Positions 51,090 through 60,290 of a stretch of 64,000 bases of DNA are shown piece by piece (position 1 is the stretch's first letter; each line of letters opens with the position of its first letter). The notes beneath the pieces were generated by a model, which was not told where the DNA came from, searched no databases, and saw only the letters and a list, made by a program, of their open reading frames with translations. Both the position numbers and the translations under genes were made by a program. Source of the stretch: Candidatus Flexifilum breve (lineage in GTDB: Bacteria > Chloroflexota > Anaerolineae > Aggregatilineales > Phototrophicaceae); the NCBI GenBank assembly GCA_016717205.1, contig JADKGC010000011.1, positions 186,001 through 250,000 of the forward strand. The letters are read 5' to 3'.

Positions 51090-51980
51090 TTGGAAACCTA
51101 CCCGAATGAATTTCTCCGCTTTGGCACGGTCGGGGCACCGCAGACCGCCCGCGAGAGCGGCACACCCGCTGCTATTCTGCACATGCGCGAACTCGGCATG
51201 AGCCATCTGGAAATCGCCTGGACGCAGAGCGTGCGCGTCACCGATGAAACCTGCGCGCTGATCAAGGCGACGAGCGAAAAGGCGGGCATCTCGCTCAGCG
51301 TGCACGCGCCCTACTTCATCAACCTCAACAGCCAGACCGAAGAACTCATGACCAAGAGTGACGCGCGGCTGCTGGCGGCGGCGCGCGCCGGGTTCAAAGC
51401 GGGCGCGTATGACATCGTGTTTCACCCCGGCAGCTACCACAGCCAGCCACCGGAACAGGTTTACGAACGCTGCAAGCAGAAGCTGATCGAGATCACGGGG
51501 ATTTTGCGTGAGGAAGGCGTCGAGGTCACGCTGCGCCCGGAGACGATGGGCAAAGGCGCGATGTTCGGCACGCTCGACGAGACGATCCAGTTGGCGCGGG
51601 ATGTGCCGGGGATCATGCCGTGCATCGATTGGGCGCATCTGCACGCGCGCACGGGTGATGGCTCGTTCAACAGCTATGACGAATTCGCGGATGCGCTCAA
51701 ACGGGTGCGCGACGGCCTTGGCGAGGACGGCCTCAAGCGCATGCACTTCCACATGAGCTCGATTGCCTACACGGCCAAGGGCGAAAAGGAGCACGTGCCG
51801 CTCAACGAAGGCGACATGCGTTACCGCGAGCTGCTGCAAGCCTTCATCGATTTCGGGGTGGGCGGCACGGTCGGCGTCGAAGCGCCGCTGCCGTTCCACA
51901 CGGCGGATGCGCTCACCTTGCAGGCCACCTACCGCCGCCTGCTCAAGAAGGGCGAAGAACTGGAACAGATCGCAGATTAA
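51090..51980 (+). CDS. nfo: Endonuclease IV-type (TIM-barrel) enzyme
   Basis: A 296-residue TIM barrel of the AP endonuclease 2 / EndoIV family. Metal-binding residues are visible: His in LSVHAPYFINLNSQT, His in IVFHPGSYHSQPPEQV, Glu in VTLRPETMGKGAMFG, Asp and His in PCIDWAHLHARTGDG, then HFHMSSIAYTAKGEKEH and the final Glu in VGVEAPLPF. These match the trinuclear zinc site order. It should cleave DNA at abasic sites during base-excision repair. Start is a TTG at 51090 by frame and spacing; the next in-frame ATG is too late. Divergent from the M50-like gene. Confidence 0.9.
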   Translation: METYPNEFLRFGTVGAPQTARESGTPAAILHMRELGMSHLEIAWTQSVRVTDETCALIKATSEKAGISLSVHAPYFINLNSQTEELMTKSDARLLAAARAGFKAGAYDIVFHPGSYHSQPPEQVYERCKQKLIEITGILREEGVEVTLRPETMGKGAMFGTLDETIQLARDVPGIMPCIDWAHLHARTGDGSFNSYDEFADALKRVRDGLGEDGLKRMHFHMSSIAYTAKGEKEHVPLNEGDMRYRELLQAFIDFGVGGTVGVEAPLPFHTADALTLQATYRRLLKKGEELEQIAD

Positions 51981-51985
51981 GGGAT

Positions 51986-52242
51986 GGGTCTCACCCCACC
52001 CGCGGGTAATCACGGCCTCACCCCATCCCCTCTCCCACAGGAGAGGGGACTTCAAAATCCTCTCTGAATTGACAGGGCGGACGCAATGAATTGCGTCCCT
52101 ACACAGAAGCGGTTTTTCTCGTAGGGACGCGATTCATCGCGTCCGCAAAACCCTAAAACCGATCGATAACCCGTGCTCACTCTGTTCCACGCACTGGTAT
52201 GCCTCGTTCCTGCCCTTGAAAACCTGCTCCTGCCGGGTGAGG
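51986..52242. repeat. Gap with CCTCACC and 24-bp hairpins
   Basis: CTCACCCCACCC and CTCACCCCATCC pieces with a CTCTCC/GGAGAG hairpin (~51990-52050), then GGACGCAATG...GCGTCCCTAC (52079-52102) and GTAGGGACGCGA...TCGCGTCC (52121-52144). The last two are an inverted pair. A lone GGTGAGGCTAG at 52230 ends the gap. Confidence 0.7.
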
Positions 52243-52929
52243 CTAGCCGCGCAGTTCGCAGTCTCCGGCAGTCGCGCCGCGTGTGCCGCAGTAGAGTTGG
52301 CGACCGTCGGGCAGCGTCACCATACCGCTGTAGAACACACCGCCCATCACAATTGGCTCGGAGCGTGGAATGGTCGCGTGGTAGCGTTCTGGCGCGCCGA
52401 CCGCCACCCCTAAACTGGCGCGCATCTCCGGATAGTAGTCCCAGACGCGACCAAACGGATCGACGGGCGCGGCGGCGGGAACCGGCGGCAGTCCGGCGAA
52501 TTCGACGCAGTAGTGATACGCGCCCATGTCCAAACTGTAGAGTGCCTCTGGAATGATAATCCCATCAGCGAAGGCGTAAAGGCAGTTTTGTCCCTCGATA
52601 ACCACCATGAAACCCTGTTCAAACGCTTGATACACGCCCGTCATCGGCGTCAGGGTGTAGGTGGGAATCGGCGGCGCATAAGTGATCTCCGGGTAGGGCG
52701 GCAGGGGATCGCTTCCGGTCGGCGCGGGCGTAATCGGCAGCATCTCGGACGTGATGACGAGCGTCGCCGATGGCAGCGGCGTGAACGTTGGGACGCCCGA
52801 AGTTGGCGGGTAAGGCGTGTAGGTCGGCGTCATCGGTGGCACGGAGGGCGCGCCCGACGGAAGCAGCAGATCCGTCAGCGCGCAGCCCATGAGCAGAAAC
52901 AAGGCCAGCCCAGCGGCGAGTGTTTTCAT
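52243..52929 (-). CDS. Lipoprotein of unknown function
   Basis: A 228-residue exported lipoprotein. Lipobox LFLLMGC near residue 16, then a Pro/Thr-rich spacer (SVPPMTPTYTPYPPTSGVPT). The rest contains aromatic residues and Cys pairs (VIEGQNCLYAFADGIII; YHYCVEFAGLPPVPA; GRQLYCGTRGATAGDCELRG) that may form disulfides. No domain is recognised. ATG 52929 is four bases after the stop of the LysM gene, so the two are expressed together, the second gene of a pair. Confidence 0.75.
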   Translation of the reverse strand: MKTLAAGLALFLLMGCALTDLLLPSGAPSVPPMTPTYTPYPPTSGVPTFTPLPSATLVITSEMLPITPAPTGSDPLPPYPEITYAPPIPTYTLTPMTGVYQAFEQGFMVVIEGQNCLYAFADGIIIPEALYSLDMGAYHYCVEFAGLPPVPAAAPVDPFGRVWDYYPEMRASLGVAVGAPERYHATIPRSEPIVMGGVFYSGMVTLPDGRQLYCGTRGATAGDCELRG

Positions 52930-52933
52930 CACG

Positions 52934-53998
52934 CTACTGCACCGCTTCGGTGACGACATAGTACTCACTGCTCGCGGCGGGGTCAAAGCCGCCGGAATAG
53001 ATCGCCAGCGCCCGCAGTGTCCCTTGTGCGCCGGAGGGCACAGTCCATACGGCCTGCGCGCCATCGCCGAGGTTGTAATCGGTGCCGAGCAGCGTGCCGC
53101 TCGTTTGCCCCGGTGGGATGAGGTAGAACTCCACGCGGAGCGTCTCTGACGGGAAGGTCGCCGCCCAGTTGATGGTCACCGTTTGCCCCGTCTGGACTAC
53201 ATAGGTGTTGTTGTTCAGGCCGAGGTTGGGCACGACATCCAGCAGCGTCCCACCGACGATCACCGGCGGGCTGACGACTGCGCCTGCGTAGATCAACGTC
53301 CCGGCAATCGTCCCGCCAACCACGCCGCTGCCATAGTAGGCGAGCGCGGTCACATAACCGTTCAGGCCGCGCGGCACGAAGAAGTTGATCGAGATGCCAT
53401 CTGCCATGTAAGTATCCGACCCGATCAGCGTGGGCGTCGTGCCGGTCCCGGTCGGCGTGAGGAAGAAATCGACGCGGGTGAAGGTGCGGGCGGGCGTGAT
53501 CTGCCAGACGAGCGCGATGTTCGTATCGGGCAGAACTTCATACTGCCCATTGTAGATGCGCACATACGGGCTGGGCACGACGATGCCCGCATTCTGATTC
53601 CCCGGCACGGTTGGCGTGATGACGGGCAGCAGCACGGGCACGCGCAGGACCTGCCCGGCGTAGATCAGGTTTGGGTTGGCAAGGCAGTTGGCATTCGCCA
53701 ACACTGCCGCGGTCGTGCCGGAACGCGTGGCAATGCGCCCCAGCGTTTCGCCGGGGTAGACGATATACGCGAACCAATCGGTGCGGATAACGCAGTTGGG
53801 GCGCAGCACGGCGGTCGGTGCGGTGGTGGCGGTAGCGGCGGGTTGGGTGGTGGGTGTGGTGGCGGTGCTTGTGCGCGCGTCGATGAATACCGGCGCTTGG
53901 GAAGGTTCAGTGGTCGGTGTGGCGGTCGGCGGAGGTGTTCCCAGCGTACAACTGATGACCAGTAACGCAAATGCGAGGAGTGGTAGCAGTCTCCTCAT
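52934..53998 (-). CDS. LysM lipoprotein
   Basis: A 354-residue exported lipoprotein: lipobox LLVISC near residue 17, a long Thr/Pro/Ala spacer (ATATTAPTAVL), then one LysM peptidoglycan-binding module at ~75-125 (YIVYPGETLGRIATRSGTTA and NPNLIYAGQVLRVPVLL). After that come two Ig-like beta-rich segments (IALVWQITPARTFTRVDFFL; VTINWAATFPSETLRVEFYL). It should anchor to the cell envelope and may hold another protein. Start ATG 53998. First gene of a two-gene unit with the lipoprotein downstream. Confidence 0.85.
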   Translation of the reverse strand: MRRLLPLLAFALLVISCTLGTPPPTATPTTEPSQAPVFIDARTSTATTPTTQPAATATTAPTAVLRPNCVIRTDWFAYIVYPGETLGRIATRSGTTAAVLANANCLANPNLIYAGQVLRVPVLLPVITPTVPGNQNAGIVVPSPYVRIYNGQYEVLPDTNIALVWQITPARTFTRVDFFLTPTGTGTTPTLIGSDTYMADGISINFFVPRGLNGYVTALAYYGSGVVGGTIAGTLIYAGAVVSPPVIVGGTLLDVVPNLGLNNNTYVVQTGQTVTINWAATFPSETLRVEFYLIPPGQTSGTLLGTDYNLGDGAQAVWTVPSGAQGTLRALAIYSGGFDPAASSEYYVVTEAVQ

Positions 53999-54110
53999 GA
54001 TGTCCCCCTGATTGTACAAGTCTGTTATACATACGCGCCGAAACCCGTAAAAGTGCCATACGACTCCCCTACGCAATCCCGACGCGGTATATCAGCCTGT
54101 AGAGGGACGC

Positions 54111-54335
54111 TTAATCCGAATCGCCCGCCCCGCGCATCCGTTCAGTCAGCACAATGTAGTCTTCTTCGAGCGCAATCGGCGTGAACCACGCATTGATATA
54201 CGCGCGTTGTTCTTCGTACGCTTCTGCCGGAATGGTGATCAAGCAGTGGCGGTCTTCGGTGGGCGCGACATCCGCGGGAATCCCGACGAGCTTCAGAAAT
54301 TCGCGCAGGAGATTGATGTGTTCGGTATGAATCAT
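54111..54335 (-). CDS. Small unknown protein
   Basis: A 74-residue protein, MIHTEHINLLREFLKLVGIP, with an acidic middle (APTEDRHCLITIPAEAYEEQ) and no recognised domain. Cytoplasmic, alpha/beta by pattern. It lies between the LysM gene and a GNAT, all on the minus strand but with gaps above 100 bp, so no operon is shown. Confidence 0.6.
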   Translation of the reverse strand: MIHTEHINLLREFLKLVGIPADVAPTEDRHCLITIPAEAYEEQRAYINAWFTPIALEEDYIVLTERMRGAGDSD

Positions 54336-54451
54336 GCTGTTACCCGTCGATCTGCTTCACTACACTCTTAGTGTAGGGGCAGAAGCGTTGCGGAAGCCTC
54401 GACAAAGGTAAAGCTGATGTGAATTTCTTCCCAAGAACGTACAGAGAATGG

Positions 54452-54979
54452 CTAATCGTGCGTGAAAAGTATCGCCATCACATGTGCGTCTAAGAATTTA
54501 TTGTCTTTGTAATACGCCTCCTTACGGATTCCTTCATGCTTGAAACCCATTTTTTCGTAGACATGAATAGCGCGGGCGTTGTGCGTGAACACATTGAGCT
54601 CCAATCGGCGGATGATCGGGTTAGCCTGACACCATGCGATGATAATCTCCAAGAGGGCCGTGCCAATGCCGCGATCCCGCCAGCCCTGCGCCACGCTGAT
54701 GCCGATGCCGACCGTATGCATGAGCACGCGCGGTCCGCCGGTCACGTTGGCACTGGCGATGATCTCGTCGTCCAGCGTCACGGCGACCAACCACATGCTG
54801 TTCTCTGCCTCCTGATGCTTCCGTAAGATTTCCCGCTCGTCTTCGACGGTGTAGTTGAATTCGGCAGCTGACGAGTAGGTGATGCCGTTGTCGGGCTCAT
54901 CTGCCAGGGTCTTCATATAGGCGATGAGGGATGCGGCATCGTCGGGGGTAGCTTCGCGGATGAAATAATCAAGAGTCAT
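54452..54979 (-). CDS. GNAT N-acetyltransferase
   Basis: A 175-residue acetyltransferase. N-terminus LDYFIREATPDDAASLIAYM, the middle strand WLVAVTLDDEIIASANVTGG, the acetyl-CoA loop QGWRDRGIGTALLEIIIAWC (RxxGxG/A) and VFTHNARAIHVYEKMGFKHE near the end are the classical GNAT parts. Length is usual. It resembles RimJ/L-like and speG-like small-molecule acetyltransferases; its acceptor is unknown. Confidence 0.92.
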   Translation of the reverse strand: MTLDYFIREATPDDAASLIAYMKTLADEPDNGITYSSAAEFNYTVEDEREILRKHQEAENSMWLVAVTLDDEIIASANVTGGPRVLMHTVGIGISVAQGWRDRGIGTALLEIIIAWCQANPIIRRLELNVFTHNARAIHVYEKMGFKHEGIRKEAYYKDNKFLDAHVMAILFTHD

Positions 54980-55397
54980 GCGGCGACTCCAAATACGAGA
55001 TCCAGATGCACTTCACAGTGTACAGCGAAAACGGAGTCTGCGCGGGCGTCAGCGTCCGCAACTGGGCGCAATGCCGACTCCGAGCCATTCACCCCTGCAG
55101 CCCATGTCAGCGCCGCCCTATCCGCACCCAACCCCAGCGCGAACGTTCGCTTGGTTGTTCAACTGTCGCCGTTTGCTGGTGCGTCACGAACACTACTGTA
55201 TTGTTTCGACGGCTTTTGTCTCTTAGCCTGCATCCTGTTGTGCATGTCGCCGATTCTGAAATATCCTCCTGCGTCGGCCTACAAAAACCGTTCTTATCGA
55301 GATAACTGTGTGCTTTTTGGACATCCTCTTTATCGCGTCCGCAAACCTCAGAAACGCCACTCAACAACCACTTTCAGGTTGTTCTTCGCACTTACCG
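54980..55397. other. Long gap with a dispersed-repeat tail
   Basis: A 418-bp gap between the GNAT and the next gene. No coding region. At 55301-55342 it carries a 42-bp sequence that matches 10470-10511 at 38 of 42 bases (GTGTGCTTTTT...CGCGTCCGC), a piece of the repeat that also ends the block near 62880. Nothing else is recognised. Confidence 0.6.
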
Positions 55398-56033
55398 CTA
55401 CACCTTGCGCTTGGCCACGTAGATTTCGCCGTCGTCGTCCAGCACGTAGCGCGGCTCCTCTTCGACCAGTTCGAGGCGACTCGGGCGGCGCTTGCCTTTG
55501 GGGGAAGGCAGGATCAGCGTATTGAGCTTGTGCAGGTTGACCGCGCTGAAGTGGAGCGCCCGCACGCTGATCAGGCGCATGTCGATGGTGAGCGGCGCGA
55601 GGATCAGCACTTCGACGGCCAGCGGGATGAGAATCAGCATGCAGAGGGTGAAGGCGATCACGCTGATGGGCAGCTTGAGCAGCAGATAGATCAGGCTGCG
55701 CCACGTCACGCCGCTGCCGAGGTACATACCCAAGCGTTCGCCGAGATTCGCGCCGCGCGGGTCGATGTCGTCCCAGGTATCCGGCTCATCGTCAAGGCCG
55801 AGGATCGCCGCGTTGAGCTTGCGATCCATCGCCGCCAGCGTGCGCGTCCCCGCCAGCGTGAACAGCAGCAGCGGCAGGCCGATCAGGATGAGCGACAGGC
55901 TGCCGCCAACGCCGAAGCCCAGCGCCAGCAGCGTGATGTAGAACAGGCTGAACCACAGACTGCCGAAGAGCGACACCCAGTCGCGTAGAATCTGCCCATC
56001 GGTGAGCGCGTCCATCCACGAACGTTGAGCCAT
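55398..56033 (-). CDS. Putative sensor-domain membrane protein
   Basis: A 211-residue membrane protein. The region ~20-60 (FGSLWFSLFYITLLALGFGV, SLILIGLPLLLFTLAGTRTL) and ~105-150 (WRSLIYLLLKLPISVIAFTL, MLILIPLAVEVLILAPLTI) match the putative sensor domain found before histidine kinases in actinobacteria and Chloroflexota. Here it stands alone with a basic C-terminal tail ending IYVAKRKV. It may sense envelope conditions, but no kinase is encoded nearby. Start is ATG 56033. Confidence 0.75.
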   Translation of the reverse strand: MAQRSWMDALTDGQILRDWVSLFGSLWFSLFYITLLALGFGVGGSLSLILIGLPLLLFTLAGTRTLAAMDRKLNAAILGLDDEPDTWDDIDPRGANLGERLGMYLGSGVTWRSLIYLLLKLPISVIAFTLCMLILIPLAVEVLILAPLTIDMRLISVRALHFSAVNLHKLNTLILPSPKGKRRPSRLELVEEEPRYVLDDDGEIYVAKRKV

Positions 56034-56101
56034 GTGCTGAATCCCCTCACTTGTTTGTCATGTATACGCACAAACGAGGAGCTTGGTTGCTCAGGTTTTC
56101 G

Positions 56102-57457
56102 TTACCCACACCCCGGTAGCGCGGTGAGGTCGATCCACCACAGACCGCCGTGCGCGCCCGTCGCCGCCAGCACGAGGCTCTGCTCGTCCGGCGCGATCCA
56201 CCAATCAGCGCGTTCTTCCTGCGCCAGATCGAGTGGGAGCGGCGTTTGTGGGATGAGGTCGCCCGTGTCGCGGTTGAAGCAGACCAGCTCCGCGCCATCA
56301 TCCGTCTCCAGTGCGACGTACACGCGGTTGACCAGATCGCTCTCCGCCTCCACCAGTGGGATCGGCGCGGGGAAGTTGTTCCCCGGCGGTTCGGCGTTGA
56401 ACAGCAGCTCGAAGAAGTCGTTATTGGTCACGTACAGGAAGTAGCCGCGCTCGTCGTCAAAGGTCCCCGCGAGCACCACACGTCGACCATCAACGGACGC
56501 GCCCGGCACGATCTCCGAGAAGGGGTTGTTGCGCAGATCCGGGCTGATGCGGCGCGCTTCCACGTCGGCGGTGAAGAAGCCGACCGGATCACCATATGCG
56601 CCATAGTAGTAGGCGAGGAAGCGTTCTTCCGGCAGCCAGTGGACGCCTTGCAGCGTGCGGTTGTGCTGATCGTTGAAGAGCAGGCGGGCGAAACGACCAT
56701 CCGGCGCGGCGGTGATCACGTCGTTGATCTCATCCTGAAAGATCAGGCGGTCGCCGTTGGGGGCAAAACGCAGCATTGACCGGGCGAAATCAGACTCATT
56801 GAGGCCGAGGCGTTCCGCGAGTTCCGGCGTCACATACTCGGCGGCGGGGTGCGCTTCCGGCATGACTTCCAGATCGGGCAAATTGACGCGGCCCCACGTC
56901 CACTCGGTGAACAGTTCGCTGGGGCAGCCGACGCCGAAGCGGAAGAACTCGCCGCTGGCATCCCATTCGACGGCGGCGATCTCTTCGTCGCTCAACCGGG
57001 TAATGCCGTTGATCGCTGCGGGGGGCGGCAGCGGCTCGACCGCTTCGCCTTCCACGATCACTTCGATGGTTTCGATCGATGCGTCGGCTTCGAATAGTTC
57101 CAGCGGGGCAGTAAACGGCTGGCGGTGATCGGGCTGCAAGGCGAAGTCGAGCGGCACACCGACGTTGCACTGGTTGACGAGGAAACCGTAACCCTCCGCG
57201 ACCTGCGTCCCGCTGGCGTCAAACGCCTGCGCGGTGATGAACAGGTTCGCGTAGGCCTCTGCGCCTGCATTGACGATCTCGCCGACCGCTGTCAGCGTCG
57301 GCTGACCGAAGTCGCCGACGCCTTCGACCAACCGAACGTGGTCCGCGGTCAGGTCGCTGGTTTGCGCGGTGACGCCGCCGACCGCGATCAACAGGCTGGC
57401 GATGAGCAAACTCAGCAGGCGCGCAAAAAGGACGAGACCCGTCTCGCCCCTACGCAT
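56102..57457 (-). CDS. Secreted protein, start codon within a repeat
   Basis: A 451-residue exported protein: hydrophobic signal LLSLLIASLLIAVGGVTAQ, then beta-rich segments (VRLVEGVGDFGQPTLTAVGE, EAYANLFITAQAFDASGTQV) and a C-terminal propeller-like half with LRFAPNGDRLIFQDEINDV and DGRRVVLAGTFDDERGYFLY. I do not recognise the family. The usable ATG (57457) lies between two 24-bp hairpins, 57430-57453 and 57466-57489, and residues 2-10 (RRGETGLVL) are encoded by one of them. Thus the first codons derive from a repeat, or the true start is different. Followed by the sensor-domain gene on the same strand. Confidence 0.72.
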   Translation of the reverse strand: MRRGETGLVLFARLLSLLIASLLIAVGGVTAQTSDLTADHVRLVEGVGDFGQPTLTAVGEIVNAGAEAYANLFITAQAFDASGTQVAEGYGFLVNQCNVGVPLDFALQPDHRQPFTAPLELFEADASIETIEVIVEGEAVEPLPPPAAINGITRLSDEEIAAVEWDASGEFFRFGVGCPSELFTEWTWGRVNLPDLEVMPEAHPAAEYVTPELAERLGLNESDFARSMLRFAPNGDRLIFQDEINDVITAAPDGRFARLLFNDQHNRTLQGVHWLPEERFLAYYYGAYGDPVGFFTADVEARRISPDLRNNPFSEIVPGASVDGRRVVLAGTFDDERGYFLYVTNNDFFELLFNAEPPGNNFPAPIPLVEAESDLVNRVYVALETDDGAELVCFNRDTGDLIPQTPLPLDLAQEERADWWIAPDEQSLVLAATGAHGGLWWIDLTALPGCG

Positions 57458-57489
57458 GTGCTGCCGTAGGGACGAGGCACGCCTCGTCC
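57430..57489. repeat. Paired 24-bp hairpins over a start codon
   Basis: GGACGAGACC...CGCCCCTAC (57430-57453) and GTAGGGACGAGGC...CTCGTCC (57466-57489), inverted relative to each other, 12 bp apart, with the CAT of the leftward start codon in the spacer. Confidence 0.8.
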
Positions 57490-57515
57490 TCTCCAAGTCG
57501 AGATAGCTGCTTAGT

Positions 57516-58943
57516 TTAGAACAAATTCCACAGGAACTGATTCTGAACCTCATGGTGATATTGGATCTCGGACGACTTAATCAGCGTCCCCAAACGGCGC
57601 GGGGACCGATCCGCCGCCGCTTCCTTGAGCGCCGCAAACTTGTCGCGCACGCCCTCGCCGAGGAGCTGAGCCGTATAGCTGCTGCTCGCGAAGCAGTCGA
57701 TGGCATCGTAGATATTATCGGGCAGGATGGCCGATTGATCCAGCTGCGGGTTGATCGCGCCTTCAATGCCCGTGCGCAGGATGCTGTACAGCGCCAGATA
57801 CGGGTTGGCATCCGGAGCGATGGAACGAACTTCCACGCGCGCCGACTTTTCGTTGCCGTAGGGGATACGCACCATCGAACCGCGGTCGACCGCCGAGGCC
57901 TTGATCTGGTTCGGCGCTTCGAAGTGCGGGTCGAGGCGGCGGTAGCTGTTCACGCTCGAATTCAGCACGAGGCAGATGTCGAGGGCGCTGGAGAGCACGC
58001 TGTAGATGAAGTTCCAGCCGAACTCGGACAGCTTTTCGTTGCCGTTCGCGTCCCACATCAGGTTCTTGCCGTTCTGCGAGACGGACAGGTTGGTGTGCAT
58101 ACCGTTGCCGTTCACACCGGTGATCGGCTTGGGCAGGAAGCACGCGGTCATGTCGTTCTGGCGCGCGACCTGACGGCAGATCAGCTTGTACAACTGTACC
58201 TGATCAGCGGCGACTGCGGCTTCGGTGTACGAGTAGTTGATTTCAAACTGCGACGGCGCAACTTCCGGGTGATCCTTTTCGTTGGCGAAACCCATCGCGC
58301 GCTGCGCTTCCGCCACTACGTCGATGAACGTGCGGAGGGGGTCGCCGGGCAGCGAGTGGTAGTACCCGCCGGTGGTCACAATTTCGAATTTGCCCGTGTT
58401 GACATATTCCTGTTCGGCATTCTTGCCCTTGAACAGGAAGCCTTCGATTTCGTTCGAGGCATTACAGACCATGCCCTTGGTGTCGTACAGGTGCTTCATG
58501 TAGGCCTTGAGCGTGGCGCGCATATCGGCGGGGTAGGGTTCGCCCGTGCGTTCCAGCACTTCACCGAAGACGAGCACTTTGCCCGGCCCGAAGATGTCGG
58601 CGGGCAGCCAGTAGAACGCCGGCCAGTCGATTTCCAGACGCAGATCCGATTCCGCCTGTGCCGAGAAACCGCGTACCGACGAACCGTCGAATGTCAGGTT
58701 ATCCCACGACTTGAGCAGGAACTTTTTGTCATAATCCAACATGTGCAGGCGACCTTCGAGGTCGGTGAAGCACACCGTCACCGCTTTGATGCGCTTTTCG
58801 TCAGCCAGATACTTCAGGCGTTCGTCGCGAATCTGTTCGGTCGGGACGCGATCTAGACGCTGTTTCTTGGCGGCAAGGTTAAGCGCCTCAAGTTCGTCAT
58901 ACGGGATTTCGAGAAAGTCACGCAGTGTCATGGGATCAAGCAT
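57516..58943 (-). CDS. glnA: Glutamine synthetase
   Basis: A 475-residue type I glutamine synthetase. Beta-grasp: VTVCFTDLEGRLHMLDYD, FDGSSVRGF. Catalytic domain: NASNEIEGFLFKGK, DHPEVAPSQFEINYSYTEAA, the ATP-site GVNGNGMHTNLSVSQNGK, and SARVEVRSIAPDANPYLALY. It makes glutamine from glutamate and ammonia. The region around NIYDAIDCFASSSY aligns with the adenylylation-loop position of other enzymes (NLYDLPP), keeping the Tyr but not the neighbouring residues, so regulation by adenylylation is unclear. The N-terminus holds ~30 extra residues (MTLRDFLEIPYDELEALNLA). It starts 64 bp from the next gene's start region. Confidence 0.94.
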   Translation of the reverse strand: MLDPMTLRDFLEIPYDELEALNLAAKKQRLDRVPTEQIRDERLKYLADEKRIKAVTVCFTDLEGRLHMLDYDKKFLLKSWDNLTFDGSSVRGFSAQAESDLRLEIDWPAFYWLPADIFGPGKVLVFGEVLERTGEPYPADMRATLKAYMKHLYDTKGMVCNASNEIEGFLFKGKNAEQEYVNTGKFEIVTTGGYYHSLPGDPLRTFIDVVAEAQRAMGFANEKDHPEVAPSQFEINYSYTEAAVAADQVQLYKLICRQVARQNDMTACFLPKPITGVNGNGMHTNLSVSQNGKNLMWDANGNEKLSEFGWNFIYSVLSSALDICLVLNSSVNSYRRLDPHFEAPNQIKASAVDRGSMVRIPYGNEKSARVEVRSIAPDANPYLALYSILRTGIEGAINPQLDQSAILPDNIYDAIDCFASSSYTAQLLGEGVRDKFAALKEAAADRSPRRLGTLIKSSEIQYHHEVQNQFLWNLF

Positions 58944-59052
58944 CCTGTTGATTGTTAACTAAAGACGCCGCATCTTAGCATGTTTCCACAAAGGCCAAAC
59001 AGGGGGTTTTCGCCAAATTTCGCCAGTGGTTTTTGTCACAATTTCACAAAAG

Positions 59053-60108
59053 CTAAGATCCCTGCACCCGGGCTAAGGCTTCCGCCGCCAGCGTGAAGTT
59101 CTCATTCCGCCAAACTGCTACCTGATAATTGTTCGCGGCTCGTGAAAAATCACCAAGTGCCTCTGCTGCCAGCCCGACATAGTAGTAGACTTCTTCGACG
59201 CCCTCGGTCGTAGCGATCACTTCCTGCGCCAGCGCGATCATGTCGTCGTAGCGCCCGACGTTGTAGTAGGCCTGAAATGCGCCGTACTGATACCAGAACA
59301 TACGCCACGGCAGCCCATTTTGCCGCGCTTGATCGAAGTAGTCGGCGGCTTCTTCGTAGCGACCGAGCACCACCAGCGACGACCCCATATTGAACAAAGT
59401 GAACGAATCGTAGGTCCCGCTGTCCAGTTCAGCCTGCGACTGCGCCAGCGCGAATTCGGCGTTGGCCGCTGCATCCCACTGATCGCCGAGCACCTGCATT
59501 ACGCGCGCTTCCTCTTCGGGGCGATACAGCACGAGATAATCGCGGTTAAAGGTGCGCCAGCGTTCATCAATATCGGCATACGGAATCGGTCGCCCGACCT
59601 GCCCCTCGCCCGCGCCCAGCAGCGGATCGTAGGTGAGCAGCACCTGCTGCGCGTCGTCATAACCCATGACCACGCGGTTATGCCCCATCCAATCGTTGAA
59701 GCCGCCTGCGCCGTCAAAGTACGAATTCTCGATCAGCACCGGGAAGCCGTTGGCGACCAGCGCCTTGAGCATGTCCAGCGTGCCGCCGATGCGTTCGACG
59801 CCCTTGAGGTCGTAGTCTTCGGCAAAGCGGATCATTTCGTCAAAGCGCACGGCGACATCGTCGATATTCGGGTTGAGGTCGCGCACCGCCGCGTCATAGA
59901 CGTACGGGCCAAAATAAGAAATCTGGATGGAGAGCGCCGCCGCCGAACAGCGGTTGATGTCTTGCCAGACCAGCGTCAAGCCGTCCAAACGGGCGCTGGC
60001 GGGCAGGGACGCGATAGCGGTCGGCTCGGGAGTCGCCTCCTGCGCGTGCACGGTCAGGGCGAAGGCGGAGATCAACGCGATCAAGAGGATCAAGCGTGCC
60101 AATTTCAT
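59053..60108 (-). CDS. Secreted C39-like peptidase/TPR protein
   Basis: A 351-residue exported protein: signal MKLARLILLIALISAFALTV, ends near HAQ. Residues ~55-200 resemble a C39/papain-like domain: Cys in VWQDINRCSAAALSIQISYF, His in DWMGHNRVVMGYDDAQQ, and an acidic residue in LLTYDPLLGAGE, a plausible Cys-His-Asp set. The rest, ~215-345, is TPR-like (FTLFNMGSSLVVLGRYEEAA; VYYYVGLAAEALGDFSRAAN). It may cut or bind peptides outside the membrane. Start ATG 60108. Confidence 0.78.
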   Translation of the reverse strand: MKLARLILLIALISAFALTVHAQEATPEPTAIASLPASARLDGLTLVWQDINRCSAAALSIQISYFGPYVYDAAVRDLNPNIDDVAVRFDEMIRFAEDYDLKGVERIGGTLDMLKALVANGFPVLIENSYFDGAGGFNDWMGHNRVVMGYDDAQQVLLTYDPLLGAGEGQVGRPIPYADIDERWRTFNRDYLVLYRPEEEARVMQVLGDQWDAAANAEFALAQSQAELDSGTYDSFTLFNMGSSLVVLGRYEEAADYFDQARQNGLPWRMFWYQYGAFQAYYNVGRYDDMIALAQEVIATTEGVEEVYYYVGLAAEALGDFSRAANNYQVAVWRNENFTLAAEALARVQGS

Positions 60109-60290
60109 AAGTGCCTCATCACTGCATGTTTGCAACCGACGTCATTTTAGCCGATCATGCGCCGATTGGAAGTTATGGCTTGGTGAACAGAGGCTGATCG
60201 CAGGCTGAAAACAGTGGGACGCACGCCGAAATCCACCCACGCATCCCCCTCACCGAGACGCGCGGGTGAAGCTTTTGACACTGGCTGGGG

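Noticed and set aside
57552..58856. 434-codon frame antisense to glnA
   Set aside because: Shadow of glutamine synthetase; no own motifs.
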